DNA of 64,000 nucleotides from contig NZ_CP165646.1 of the NCBI RefSeq assembly GCF_041199995.1, positions 744,001 through 808,000 on the forward strand, given 5' to 3'. The notes under the pieces were generated by a model. The model ran no database searches and was not told where the DNA came from. It was given only the letters and a program-made list of their open reading frames with translations. Made by a program: the position numbers and the translations under genes. The DNA comes from Leptotrichia sp. HSP-342 (GTDB lineage: Bacteria; Fusobacteriota; Fusobacteriia; Fusobacteriales; Leptotrichiaceae). Positions 37,652-47,167 of the stretch are shown in pieces. How positions within the stretch are numbered: position 1 is the stretch's first letter; every line of letters begins with the position of its first letter.

Positions 37652-38491
37652 TTATATTAACTCCTTTGTCAATTTATCATATTGAAGCAATTTCGTTAAG
37701 ATTTTTTCTACATCATCTAATTTTAGCATGTTTGGACCGTCAGACAATCCTTTATCAGGTTCGGGATGTACTTCTGCAAATATTCCATCAACTCCAACAG
37801 ATACTGCCGCTCTTGCAAGTGGATACACATAAGCACGGTTACCTCCTGAAGTTTCTCCCTGTCCTCCAGGAATTTGTACTGAATGCGTAGCATCAAATAC
37901 GACTGGATATCCAAATTTTCTCATTTCCAAAAGTCCACGCATATCTACAACAAGATTATTATATCCAAACGAAGCTCCACGTTCGCAAAGCATTATATTT
38001 TCATTTCCAACTTCCTGAAATTTCCTTACAACATTTTTCATATCCCAAGGCGCTAAAAATTGACCTTTTTTGATATTAACTGCTTTGCCAGTTTCTGCTG
38101 CGGCAATAAGTAAATCAGTCTGTCGTGATAAAAACGCAGGTATTTGAAGCAAGTCAATTACTTTGGCTGCTTCTTTGCATTGATAAGGCTCATGAATGTC
38201 TGTTGCAAGAGGCACACCATATTTTTCCTTAACTCGTGCCAAAATTTCAAGTCCCTTTTCAAGTCCTGGTCCTCTAAATGAAGAAATAGAAGAACGGTTA
38301 GCCTTGTCAAACGAAGCCTTAAATACATACTGAATTCCAAGTCTATCAGTAATTTCTTTCATTTTTGCAGCTACTTCCATAACTAAATCTTCTGATTCAA
38401 TTACACAAGGTCCAGCTATCAAAAAAATCTTATCATTACCAATTATGATATTATCAGTAATTTTAACTTTTTTCACTTTATCTATTAACAT
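37652..38491 (-). CDS. kdsA: 3-deoxy-8-phosphooctulonate (KDO-8-P) synthase
   Basis: Condenses PEP with arabinose-5-phosphate, the second step of KDO synthesis for LPS. 279 residues, normal. [10 protein letters not shown] near 24, the [12 protein letters not shown] substrate loop, FDATHSVQ and the C-terminal [17 protein letters not shown] are intact; [11 protein letters not shown] and the Cys in GPCVI suggest which metal class, but I do not call it. ATG at 38491 follows AAAGGA by a normal distance; TTG at 38497 is in frame but too close. Pairs with kdsD at 39937. Confidence 0.96.
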   Translation of the reverse strand: MLIDKVKKVKITDNIIIGNDKIFLIAGPCVIESEDLVMEVAAKMKEITDRLGIQYVFKASFDKANRSSISSFRGPGLEKGLEILARVKEKYGVPLATDIHEPYQCKEAAKVIDLLQIPAFLSRQTDLLIAAAETGKAVNIKKGQFLAPWDMKNVVRKFQEVGNENIMLCERGASFGYNNLVVDMRGLLEMRKFGYPVVFDATHSVQIPGGQGETSGGNRAYVYPLARAAVSVGVDGIFAEVHPEPDKGLSDGPNMLKLDDVEKILTKLLQYDKLTKELI

Positions 38492-38578
38492 ATCCAATTC
38501 CTTTCTAAAAAATTTTCTTATATTTTCATTTTATCATAATATTTCTTTTTTTCCTAATATTTTTCTAAAATATTCTTT

Positions 38579-38607
38579 TTGATAAAATAAATAAATTATG
38601 TTATACT
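38579..38607 (+). promoter_or_regulatory. Promoter of manC
   Basis: TTGATA (38579-38584), 17-bp spacer, TATACT (38602-38607) with an extended TATG. About 70 bp before the manC ATG and divergent from kdsA. Confidence 0.75.
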
Positions 38608-38680
38608 TTTAACTGAAAAAATAATTGAAAAACAAAAAGCAAGATAATAAATAAAAATTAATTGAAGAACAGGAGAAAAT

Positions 38681-39802
38681 ATGAATAAAGTAGCTTTAAT
38701 TATGGCTGGAGGAAGTGGAACAAGATTTTGGCCGTTATCTACAAATGATAAGCCGAAGCAATTTTTGGATCTTGTGTCGAAAAAGACTATGATAAAGGAA
38801 ACAATTGACAGGATAAAGAAACTTATTCCGATAGAGAGAATTTTTATTTCAACGAATATTAAGTATCTTTACATAATAAAAAAGGAATTACCTGAGATTG
38901 CTGACAGAAATATAATTTTTGAGCCAATGGCAAGAGACACGGCAGCCTGTATTGGATATGCGGCCTGTATTATCAGAAAACTTTACGAGAATAGCATTAT
39001 GGCAGTTTTGCCGTCAGATCATTTGATTAAGAAGGAAAAGGAGTTTTTGGACAGTTTGGAGTTTGCGTTTAAAGAGGCTGAAAAAAATAAGATTGTTACT
39101 CTGGGAGTTAAGCCGACTTATGCTGAAACTGGGTATGGATATATTGAGTATGTAGATAGAAAAAAATCAAAAGATGACAAAAATAACTGTGAAAATAAAG
39201 AAAGATTTAAGTCATATAAAGTTAAGAAATTTAGGGAAAAGCCTAATAAGGAGCTGGCTGAAAAATATATTGAGCAGGGAAATTATCTTTGGAATAGTGG
39301 AATGTTCCTTTGGAAAACGGAATTTATCTTGCATGAAATAAAAAAACATATGGAAACTCATGGCATTATTTTGGAAAAAATTGAAGAAATGCTCGAAAAT
39401 GTTGATTTAAATGAAGTTTATGGAGAAAGACTAAGTGATTTTGTGAAGGATGAATTTGAAAAATTTGAAAAAATTTCGATAGATTTTGGAGTGATGGAAC
39501 ATACAAAATCTGTTAGTGTCATACCTGTTGACATTGACTGGAACGATGTTGGAAACTTCAAGTCACTTGAGGATATTTTTCCAAAAGACAAGGATAGCAA
39601 CGTTGTGCAGGCTGATAATTTTGAGCAGATTGAATCAGAAGGAAATATCGTAATTAATAAAGAAAATGACAAAATTATTGCTACAATCGGGCTAGAAAAT
39701 ATCGTCATTGTAAACACAAAAGATGTCTTGCTTGTCTGCCATAAGGATAAAAGTCAGGAAGTTAAGAAAATATTGAATAAGATTGAGACGAAAAATAAGT
39801 AG
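38681..39802 (+). CDS. manC: Mannose-1-phosphate guanylyltransferase
   Basis: Makes GDP-mannose from mannose-1-phosphate and GTP. 373 residues, so nucleotidyltransferase domain plus a left-handed beta-helix but without the C-terminal isomerase domain of the bifunctional type. AGGSGTRFWPLS at 9-20, EPMARDTAACIGYAA near 85, LPSDHLI and the FREKPN and NSGMFLWK motifs are present. GDP-mannose would feed glycans built with the flippase and glycosyltransferase downstream. Confidence 0.94.
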   Translation: MNKVALIMAGGSGTRFWPLSTNDKPKQFLDLVSKKTMIKETIDRIKKLIPIERIFISTNIKYLYIIKKELPEIADRNIIFEPMARDTAACIGYAACIIRKLYENSIMAVLPSDHLIKKEKEFLDSLEFAFKEAEKNKIVTLGVKPTYAETGYGYIEYVDRKKSKDDKNNCENKERFKSYKVKKFREKPNKELAEKYIEQGNYLWNSGMFLWKTEFILHEIKKHMETHGIILEKIEEMLENVDLNEVYGERLSDFVKDEFEKFEKISIDFGVMEHTKSVSVIPVDIDWNDVGNFKSLEDIFPKDKDSNVVQADNFEQIESEGNIVINKENDKIIATIGLENIVIVNTKDVLLVCHKDKSQEVKKILNKIETKNK

Positions 39803-39936
39803 TCTAAAATAGCATTTGACTATTTTACTTGAATTTTATTGTTATTTGAAATTTAATAGTTTGATATAAAAAGCTTGGTGTAATAAAAAAACATCAATGT
39901 AAAAATATTTATTGAATAAAGGGAGCAAAACTAACA

Positions 39937-40917
39937 ATGGAAATAGATATTATAAAAGAAGCCAAAAATGTATTTGATATTGAAATTGCAGAACTGGAAA
40001 AATTAAAAAGTAAACTAGGAGATGATTTTCAAAAATTAGTCCGAATGATTTTAGAATTGAAAAACAACAATAAAGTTGTTGTGACAGGGATTGGAAAGTC
40101 AGGAATAATTGGTAAAAAAATTACAGCGACACTTGCCTCAACTGGGACAACATCGGTATTTATAAATGCAGCAGAAGCACTTCATGGTGATTTGGGAATG
40201 ATTAGCGATGGAGATGTGGTAATAGCCATTTCAAACAGCGGAAATTCTGACGAAGTATTAAGCATTTTAGCGCCAATAAAAAAAATTGGAGGAAAAATAG
40301 TTGCATTTACTGGAAATCCTGATTCTATGTTGGGAAGATATGCAGAACTTACAATAAATGTTGGAGTAGAAAAGGAAGCGTGTCCGCTGGGGCAAGCGCC
40401 AATGAGTTCGACTACAGCAACTCTAGTAACAGGAGATGCTCTGGCCGTATGCCTTATGAAATTAAAAGATTTTACAGAAAATGACTTTGCTAAATATCAT
40501 CCAGGAGGAAGCCTTGGAAAACGGCTATTATTACATGTTTCGGATTTAATGCACATTGGAGATGAATTGCCAGTTGTAAAAGAAGACGAAAAAATTGAAA
40601 ATATATTAATGGTTCTTACAAAGAAAAAATTAGGAGCTGTGTGTATTTCGGACACAGGACTTGAAAACGGCAAACTGCTTGGAATTATAACAGAAGGAGA
40701 TATTCGGCGTGCATTGGAGCATAAGGAGAAATTTTTTGATTATGTGGCTTCTGATATTATGATTTCTACACCAGTAACGATTGAAAAGGATGCGATGGCT
40801 CTCGATGCACTTCATCTGATGGAAAACAGAAAAAGCCAGATTAATGTATTGCCTGTTGTGGAAAATGGAAATGTTGTAGGCTTGATACGGGTGCACGATT
40901 TAATAGGATTAAGATAG
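39937..40917 (+). CDS. kdsD: Arabinose-5-phosphate isomerase (KpsF/GutQ/KdsD)
   Basis: Converts ribulose-5-phosphate to arabinose-5-phosphate, first step of KDO synthesis. 326 residues: SIS domain (about 35-180) with VTGIGKSGIIGKK, HGDLGMI and ISNSGNSDE, then two CBS domains (about 205-326). The catalytic His-rich YHPGGSLGKRL link is intact. Complements kdsA on the opposite strand. Confidence 0.95.
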   Translation: MEIDIIKEAKNVFDIEIAELEKLKSKLGDDFQKLVRMILELKNNNKVVVTGIGKSGIIGKKITATLASTGTTSVFINAAEALHGDLGMISDGDVVIAISNSGNSDEVLSILAPIKKIGGKIVAFTGNPDSMLGRYAELTINVGVEKEACPLGQAPMSSTTATLVTGDALAVCLMKLKDFTENDFAKYHPGGSLGKRLLLHVSDLMHIGDELPVVKEDEKIENILMVLTKKKLGAVCISDTGLENGKLLGIITEGDIRRALEHKEKFFDYVASDIMISTPVTIEKDAMALDALHLMENRKSQINVLPVVENGNVVGLIRVHDLIGLR

Positions 40918-41409
40918 CAACATATTTAATTTTTTTATTAATAACAAAATTGTTTCTTAAATATACAGATAAATAATTTTTAAAAATTCTAAATTTTTTT
41001 GATTAATTGTTGTTTTTTCTATATTTTTATATTTTTTCTTTTTTAAATGTAAAGGGGATCAGTCGCTATCCCCTTTACAATCCCAGCTTGTCTAAGCATT
41101 TTTTGAAATAAAATTGAAACTCGCTTTTTAATAACAGTTATTATCAACTCTATAAATTGATTGTAACTTAAAAATTTCAAAAAAGCTCAAACAATCAATT
41201 TTATTCCAAAAAAATCACGACAATCTTTAGTTTAACTATAATAGTTAATTTTAACTAAAACAAAAAACAAGTGAAATTTCATTAAAGAAAAAATATTAAC
41301 CCAAATTATCTAAAAATAACAACATAAGAAATCAACATAAAAAAACTATATGTTTTAAAATTAGTTTAAGATAAGTAAGGTTTATGAAAAGTTTTGGAAA
41401 TGGAGAGAG
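40918..41409. other. Intergenic region with a perfect 12-bp hairpin lacking a U-tract
   Basis: No gene seen in about 490 bp. TGTAAAGGGGAT (41048-41059), loop CAGTCGCT, ATCCCCTTTACA (41068-41079) is a perfect 12-bp stem. Neither strand has a T-run after it, so it is not a normal intrinsic terminator. The rest is AT-rich and must contain the promoter of the flippase gene; TTTAACTATAATAGTTAA near 41232 is another dyad with a TATAAT-like centre. Confidence 0.45.
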
Positions 41410-42870
41410 ATGGATAATAAAAATTTATTGAAGGGAACGATGGTTTATTCTCTTATGAATTTAGTTACAAAGATGGGGTCGTTTATATTTTTGCCAATAA
41501 TAACGAGGTTATTGACACAGGAAGAATTTGGGATTGTGGGAACATTGGCTCCGATTACTTCATTATTTACTGTAATTCTGGGGCTGGGGCTTTATAATGC
41601 TCAGATGAAGAAATATGTAGATTTGAAGGAAAGTGAAGATGAATTTGGAAGTTATATGTTTTCTTCAACTTTGATTATAGTAGTTTTTAATATGCTTACT
41701 TATATTTTTTTATTTACACCTGTAGCCAAAAAACTGTTTTCATATATAGTTGATTTAAGCAAGGTAAGTTACTATCCTTTGATAATTGTCAGCGTCTTAA
41801 TTGCCACAACGAACGCTTTTAACAATCTTTCGACAACTTTGTTCAGAATGAAGAGAATGTATATGAAGGTTGCGATAGGGAGTGTTGTAAGCCTTTTTAC
41901 AACTTATATTCTGGCAATTTACTTTATAAAATACTTAAAATGGGGAGTTTTTGGAAACCAGTTTGCAAATTTAATTGCGTTGCTTATAGTATTTCTGTTC
42001 TATTTTAAGGATTATTTTGGAAAATTTAGATTTAAGTTGAACTTTAATTATGTGAAATATTCACTAAGAAATGGATTGCCACTAATCTTTATTGAACTTA
42101 CGGATCAGGTTGTGAATTTGAGTGATAGGCTTGTTTTGGCAAAATTTGTTTCTCTTGCGGTAGTTGGCGGATATACGCTTGCATTTACTGGAGGAAGAGT
42201 TTTGTCGGTTGTTACAGGTTCTTTTGTAAACAGCTGGACGCCAGAGTTTTATGAGGCGATGAAGGAGGATAGGACAAATCCGAGAATAACACGAAGTGTG
42301 GAAAACTTTATTGCAATTATTTCCTTTGCCTGCGTAATTGCACAGTTGTTTGCTCCAGAAGGGATAAAATTGATATTTCCAAAAAGTTATTATCAGGCGA
42401 TAAATTATATGCCTTTAATTCTAGCTGGAATTGTCGTTCAGGCACTATTTTGCCTTGATTATTTTTTTCATTTTCACGAAGATAGCATATACATTTTTTA
42501 TTTTACAATGTTTGCAATGATATTTAATTTAGTTGGAAATATAATTTTTATACCGAAATTTCGAGAAATTGGGCCTATTATTGCGGCGTGGACTACGTTA
42601 CTTGCCTTTTTATTTAGAGCAATAATGGAAATGATGATTATAAGAAAAAAATACAAGATTTCGTTTAATTATAAAAAATTATTTTTATATTTCATAATTA
42701 TTGTAAATCCTATAATATTCTATTTGTCAAATGATCAGCTTTCGTGGATGAAATTTGGCTTGAAAATAGTTTATTTGGCGATAGTGACAAAATTGCTCGT
42801 AAATAGGGAAGTTTACGCTAAAATTGCAAATCTTATAAATGGAATAAAAAGAAAAATTATAAAACGTTAA
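41410..42870 (+). CDS. Oligosaccharide flippase (Wzx/MATE-like)
   Basis: Inner-membrane protein of 486 residues with about 12-14 hydrophobic helices. The start (LLKGTMVYSLMNLVTKMGSFIFLPIITRLLTQEEFG) has the pattern of polysaccharide-biosynthesis (RfbX/PST) flippases, which move lipid-linked sugars across the inner membrane. Followed 35 bp later by a glycosyltransferase, forming a short surface-glycan unit with manC and kdsD upstream. Substrate unknown. Confidence 0.9.
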   Translation: MDNKNLLKGTMVYSLMNLVTKMGSFIFLPIITRLLTQEEFGIVGTLAPITSLFTVILGLGLYNAQMKKYVDLKESEDEFGSYMFSSTLIIVVFNMLTYIFLFTPVAKKLFSYIVDLSKVSYYPLIIVSVLIATTNAFNNLSTTLFRMKRMYMKVAIGSVVSLFTTYILAIYFIKYLKWGVFGNQFANLIALLIVFLFYFKDYFGKFRFKLNFNYVKYSLRNGLPLIFIELTDQVVNLSDRLVLAKFVSLAVVGGYTLAFTGGRVLSVVTGSFVNSWTPEFYEAMKEDRTNPRITRSVENFIAIISFACVIAQLFAPEGIKLIFPKSYYQAINYMPLILAGIVVQALFCLDYFFHFHEDSIYIFYFTMFAMIFNLVGNIIFIPKFREIGPIIAAWTTLLAFLFRAIMEMMIIRKKYKISFNYKKLFLYFIIIVNPIIFYLSNDQLSWMKFGLKIVYLAIVTKLLVNREVYAKIANLINGIKRKIIKR

Positions 42871-42905
42871 ATTTTAAAGCTTTGGAAAATAAGGGGAAAT
42901 AAAAA

Positions 42906-43784
42906 ATGAAATTTACGATTTTTACACCAACTTTTAATCGAAAGGAACTGCTTGAAAAATTGTATAAATCACTTCAAAAGCAAACCTACAAGGATTTTGA
43001 GTGGCTTATTGTCGATGATGGCTCTGCTGATGGAACTAAAGAGAAAGTAGAAGAATTTTTGAGTGAAAAAAAACTGGATATAAAGTATTATTTTAAGGAA
43101 AATGGAGGTAAACAGCGAGCGTATAATTTTGCAACTGATAAAGCAAATGGAGAGCTTTTTATCTGTCTTGATTCTGATGATGAATATGTTGAAAATGGTC
43201 TTGAAACTATTTTGAAATATTGGAAAAAATATGAAAAAAATAACAATATTGCGGGAATGGGGTATTTGTCAACTTATCCAAATCGAGAAGTTATAGGCTC
43301 TAGTTTTCCAGAAAAAGAGATGGTTTCAACACAGTTTGATATTTACAATAAATACGGAGTTAAGGGCGATAAAGGGCTTATGTTTCGGACTGAAATTATA
43401 AAAAAATATAAATTTCCAGTTTTTGATGATGAGAAATTTATTACAGAAGCTGTTGTCTATAACAGAATTTGTGAAAAATATAAAATGGTTTATGTAAATG
43501 AGAAAATCGAGATAAAGGAATATCAGGAAGATGGATTGACAGCCAAATATAACAATTTACTGCTGCGAAATCCGAAAGGACAGGCACTTTATCATAACGA
43601 AATCAATTTCCAAAATTTATCTTTTAAGCAGAAAGTTCTAAATAATGCTGTTTATTACAAATTTTGCAGGGCAGCAGGATATAAATTTGGAAAAATATTT
43701 AAAGAAAATAAAAATAAATTGTTTTTAATTTTTGCTTTAGGAATTGGGGAATATATGTGGCAAAAAGAGAAAAATAAAAAATAA
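42906..43784 (+). CDS. Family 2 glycosyltransferase
   Basis: GT-A fold enzyme of 292 residues. FTPTFNRKELLEKLYKSL at the N-terminus, EWLIVDDGSADGT (nucleotide-sugar binding) near 33, ENGGKQRAYNFATDKA and ICLDSDDEY with the metal-binding DxD-type motif near 90-96. No membrane helix. Sugar donor and acceptor unknown; position suggests assembly of the glycan moved by the preceding flippase. AAGGGGAAAT ribosome site. Confidence 0.92.
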   Translation: MKFTIFTPTFNRKELLEKLYKSLQKQTYKDFEWLIVDDGSADGTKEKVEEFLSEKKLDIKYYFKENGGKQRAYNFATDKANGELFICLDSDDEYVENGLETILKYWKKYEKNNNIAGMGYLSTYPNREVIGSSFPEKEMVSTQFDIYNKYGVKGDKGLMFRTEIIKKYKFPVFDDEKFITEAVVYNRICEKYKMVYVNEKIEIKEYQEDGLTAKYNNLLLRNPKGQALYHNEINFQNLSFKQKVLNNAVYYKFCRAAGYKFGKIFKENKNKLFLIFALGIGEYMWQKEKNKK

Positions 43785-43841
43785 GATTTTGAGTTTAGGA
43801 ACATAGAAATTAAAAATTTAGAAAAGAGAAAGAAATACGAA

Positions 43842-44939
43842 ATGAACAAAAAATTAGATGATAAAAAAGTAGTAGTTGGAATGAGTGGCGGCATAGACAG
43901 TTCTGTCGCTGCTCTTTTGTTGAAACAGCAAGGCTATAAAGTTATAGGGGTTACGTTAAAGCATTTGCCTGATGAGCTTTCAGAAAATCCTGGAAAAACG
44001 TGCTGTTCTCTTGATGATATAAATGATGCGAGATATACATGCTACACATTGGGAATCCCTCATTATGTACTAAATGTCGTGGAAGAATTTAAAAAGGATG
44101 TAATGGATTATTTTATAAAAATGTACAATGCTGGAAAGACACCTTCACCTTGTGTAATTTGCGATGAAAAGGTAAAAATAAAAAAACTCGTAGAATTTGC
44201 TGATAAAATGGGAATAAAATACATTTCGACAGGGCATTATTCAAAAGTTAGCGAGAATAATATGCTTTTATGGGACAAAAATAACAGAAAAGATCAGACT
44301 TATATGCTTTACCGGTTGGATAAGGATGTCGTGGAAAGATTTTTATTTCCACTTGCTGAATATGAGAAATCAGAAGTTCGTGAAATTGCAAGACAAAATG
44401 GTATTCATACTCATAATAAGCCCGACAGCCAAGGAATTTGCTTTGCTCCCAACGGATATATTCCATTTCTGAAAAAAGTGCTTGGAAATGATGTAAAAAA
44501 GGGAAATTTTGTAGATAAAAATGGTAAAATTATTGGAGAACATATAGGTTATCAGTTTTATACGGTTGGGCAGCGGCGTGGACTGGGTCTTAATTTAGGA
44601 AAGCCGTTTTTTGTACTGGAACTTCGATCTGAAACAAACGAAGTGATTGTGGGGGATTTTGAGGAATTGCTAATAAAGGAAATAGAAGTGATAAATTGTA
44701 AATTTCATTATGATTTAAAAGAAATAATTGGAAAAAAATTAACCGCACGTCCGAGATTTTCTTCAAAAGGACTGGCTGGGGAATTGAAACTTTTGAAAAG
44801 TGAAGAAAGCAATGAAAATAGGATAGTTTTTGAGTTTGATGAAAAAACTCACGAAAACTCAGAAGGACAGCACATTGTATTTTACTTAGATAATGAAATT
44901 GTTGGTGGCGGAGAAATAAAAATATTTGACAAAATTTAA
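43842..44939 (+). CDS. mnmA: tRNA-specific 2-thiouridylase MnmA
   Basis: Thiolates the wobble uridine at C2 in Glu, Lys and Gln tRNAs. 365 residues. P-loop GMSGGIDSSVAALLL near 13-27, first catalytic Cys in TPSPCVICDEKVK, second in DSQGICFAPNG, and KDQTYMLYRL between them. A tRNA-Cys gene follows 29 bp after the stop, with its promoter overlapping the mnmA 3' end. Confidence 0.96.
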   Translation: MNKKLDDKKVVVGMSGGIDSSVAALLLKQQGYKVIGVTLKHLPDELSENPGKTCCSLDDINDARYTCYTLGIPHYVLNVVEEFKKDVMDYFIKMYNAGKTPSPCVICDEKVKIKKLVEFADKMGIKYISTGHYSKVSENNMLLWDKNNRKDQTYMLYRLDKDVVERFLFPLAEYEKSEVREIARQNGIHTHNKPDSQGICFAPNGYIPFLKKVLGNDVKKGNFVDKNGKIIGEHIGYQFYTVGQRRGLGLNLGKPFFVLELRSETNEVIVGDFEELLIKEIEVINCKFHYDLKEIIGKKLTARPRFSSKGLAGELKLLKSEESNENRIVFEFDEKTHENSEGQHIVFYLDNEIVGGGEIKIFDKI

Positions 44940-44954
44940 AAAATATGATAAACT
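44926..44954 (+). promoter_or_regulatory. Promoter of tRNA-Cys
   Basis: TTGACA (44926-44931, a perfect -35), 17-bp spacer, TAAACT (44949-44954) with TATG just upstream. Overlaps the last codons of mnmA; the tRNA starts 15 bp after the -10. Confidence 0.65.
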
Positions 44955-44968
44955 TATCAAAGTCAAGT

Positions 44969-45043
44969 GGCGACATGGTCGAGGGGCTTAGGCAGAGGTC
45001 TGCAAAACCTTGTACACCGGTTCGAATCCGGTTGTCGCCTCCA
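44969..45043 (+). tRNA. tRNA-Cys (GCA)
   Basis: Acceptor arms GGCGACA (44969-44975) and TGTCGCC (45033-45039) pair fully; discriminator T and encoded CCA (45041-45043). D-loop GGTCGAGGGGCTTAGGC type, anticodon loop CTGCAAA with anticodon GCA closed by AGGT/ACCT, and T-arm CCGG-TTCGAAT-CCGG. 75 nt with CCA. Confidence 0.96.
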
Positions 45044-45075
45044 TTAACTGATTACTGATAATAATTAATAGTTAT

Positions 45076-45105
45076 AACTACTAAATCCTTAGTAGTTAAT
45101 TTTTT
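45076..45105 (+). terminator. Terminator of tRNA-Cys
   Basis: AACTACTAA, 4-nt loop, TTAGTAGTT, then AATTTTTT. A 9-bp perfect stem 33 bp after the tRNA. Confidence 0.9.
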
Positions 45106-45382
45106 ATTGAGAAAAAGGTATGGCGCCTGATGTCCTTACACTAAAAAAATAGAAAAAACTATTATTAATCATAATACTTATAAATAAAATTATAAAAGTC
45201 TTTAAGATATATACTTAATGATTATTTAATTAAAGGATTTTTAATAGCTATAAAGGTTGGATAATAGCATAATCCTATAAAAAATAACTTTAAATTCATA
45301 AATTTTTTGATTTTTACTCTTTAAATAGAAAATAGTATTAGATGATTTTTAAGCAAATCAATATGATAAATTAATTAATTTA

Positions 45383-46192
45383 TTAATTATAATGTAATTT
45401 TTCTCCTAAATCCTTTTTCAATTCAAAAATTTCTTTAGTCAATTTTGAATAAAAATTTGTTTCATAAATTTCTTTTTCCATAAATTCATTATACTTTTTT
45501 TGGGGAATTTTACCCTCTTTATCCTTATTTTTCGCTATAAACTGCTTTAAATACTTATTCAGTTCATCTAAACTTCTCCCTGTATATTCTTTCCACATAA
45601 CTGCTGTATCAATATTTTCGTAATCTAAAACATAAAAATATGGATACGATAATTCAGGAATTTTTATTACAATGTACGTTGAAAAAATCTTTCTTCGATC
45701 TTCTATCCCAAATAAATAATCATCTTCACTAGATCTTATTATTTCATCAGCTTCATCAATACTTACGGCAATATTTTTAATTGTATTATGAATTATCAGC
45801 ATCTTTTTAATTTTTTTTATTCTTTCTTTATCAGAATCTTTTAACATAACATCTGACTCTTTGTTAAAATACAGTTTATCATCTTTAAAACTAATATCCC
45901 AATATCTTTTTGCTTTAAAATTTGATAAATCAACATTAAGTTTAACTAAAACACCTATATTTCGTTCACCCCATTCTAAGGATTTGGGATCTGTGATAAA
46001 CAATGAACCCAGACATTCTCCTGTGGTAAATTCACAATATCCTCTTACTCTTTGGATTTCAAATCCAGTTTCTAATTTTTGAACAAGATTTCGAGCATAG
46101 TGATAGTAAACTATTTTATCCATTTCTATCGACTTAGAAAATATTATTGTTTGTAATATTAAAAAACATAAAATAATTTTTACTGCTCTCAT
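45383..46192 (-). CDS. Secreted protein, tandem paralog 1
   Basis: 269 residues with a signal peptide (MRAVKIILCFLILQTIIFS). Shares with the next two genes the order: DKIVYYHY, a two-Cys segment (GYCEFTTGEC), LNVDLSNFKAKRY, an FSTYIVIKIPELSYPYFYVLDYEN strand pair, GRSLDELNKYLKQFIAKNKDKEGKIP, and YETNF near the C-terminus. The NKDKEGKI segment looks like a degenerate EF-hand loop but lacks the final acidic residue. No known family recognised; probably periplasmic or surface. AAAGGAGG sets the start. Confidence 0.82.
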   Translation of the reverse strand: MRAVKIILCFLILQTIIFSKSIEMDKIVYYHYARNLVQKLETGFEIQRVRGYCEFTTGECLGSLFITDPKSLEWGERNIGVLVKLNVDLSNFKAKRYWDISFKDDKLYFNKESDVMLKDSDKERIKKIKKMLIIHNTIKNIAVSIDEADEIIRSSEDDYLFGIEDRRKIFSTYIVIKIPELSYPYFYVLDYENIDTAVMWKEYTGRSLDELNKYLKQFIAKNKDKEGKIPQKKYNEFMEKEIYETNFYSKLTKEIFELKKDLGEKLHYN

Positions 46193-46272
46193 TTTGCCTC
46201 CTTTCTTTATTATATATCACAAATTTTTAGTTAATAACATTAATGTTTTTTATTATTTTAACATAATTTGTA
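46193..46272 (-). repeat. Duplicated upstream region, copy 1
   Basis: 80 bp immediately before paralog 1, matching 47981-48060 with about three differences. Contains the perfect palindrome AACATTAATGTT (46236-46247) and a TATAAT-like -10 near the ribosome site, so promoter and possible operator were duplicated along with the gene. Confidence 0.85.
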
Positions 46273-46305
46273 TCATAGATTGTATAATCATCCTTTTCAA
46301 TGTTT

Positions 46306-47142
46306 TTAATTGAAATACCCCATAAAATCATTTTTTAATTCTAAAATTTTTTTAGTTAGTTCAGGATAGAAATTTGTTCCATAAATTTCATCTTCCATAA
46401 ATTTATTATATTTTTCAATTGGAATTTTACCATTCTTATCCTTGTTTTCTGCTATAAACTGCTTTAAGTTTTGATATAATTCATCCAAACTTTTACCTGT
46501 ATATTCCATACGCCAAACACTGTCATCAGCATTGTCATAATCTAATACATACATATGTGGAAAAGACAGTTCAGGAATTTTTATAATAATATATGTTGAA
46601 AAAATTTTTTTTGTACTTTTATCTTTTTTGAATGTTATATCTTCTTCCAAAAATTTATCATCCAGTTTCATTTTTTTTATTGCATCATAAATTAATAACA
46701 TTTTTTTTATTTTTGTTACAAGTTCTTTTCTAGAATCATTCAACACAATGTTTTTTTTACTTTCAAAAATAGGAATATTATTTTTAAAAGCAATATCTCT
46801 ATATTCTGTCATATTAAAATTTGAAGTATTAATTTCAAATTTAACTAAAGTTGTCATATTTCTTTCAGAATAATTAAGATATTTTGGATCTAGAATGTAT
46901 AAGTTTCCATTACAACGTTCATTATAATCAAGTACACAGTATCCATGTCCATTATTTATTTTATAAATTTCCATTCCAGATTTTATTTTTTCACTAAGAA
47001 GGGGAAAATACTCATAATAAACTATCTTATCCGCTTCAAATGAATTAGTAAAACCTGAACTTTGAAATATTATCATAAGACTAAGAAATAAACACCAACT
47101 TGATATTTTAAATTTTTTTTCCAAAATAATTTGATAATTCAT
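46306..47142 (-). CDS. Secreted protein, tandem paralog 2
   Basis: 278 residues, the middle and most diverged member of the triplet. Its N-terminus is longer (a membrane/signal segment after about 12 basic and polar residues, SWCLFLSLMIIFQSSGF). It then follows the same order: DKIVYYEYF, GYCVLDYNERC, FEINTSNFNMTEYRD, FSTYIIIKIPELSFPHMYVLDYDN, GKSLDELYQNLKQFIAENKDKNGKIP and YGTNFYPELTKKI. It starts only 25 bp downstream of paralog 3 and has TAAAGGAG before the ATG. Function unknown. Confidence 0.8.
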   Translation of the reverse strand: MNYQIILEKKFKISSWCLFLSLMIIFQSSGFTNSFEADKIVYYEYFPLLSEKIKSGMEIYKINNGHGYCVLDYNERCNGNLYILDPKYLNYSERNMTTLVKFEINTSNFNMTEYRDIAFKNNIPIFESKKNIVLNDSRKELVTKIKKMLLIYDAIKKMKLDDKFLEEDITFKKDKSTKKIFSTYIIIKIPELSFPHMYVLDYDNADDSVWRMEYTGKSLDELYQNLKQFIAENKDKNGKIPIEKYNKFMEDEIYGTNFYPELTKKILELKNDFMGYFN

Positions 47143-47167
47143 AACCAGTCTCCTTTATCGTTTTCTT

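Noticed and set aside
44590..44976. Minus-strand 128-codon frame
   Set aside because: Antisense of the mnmA 3' half and the tRNA region; no start signal.
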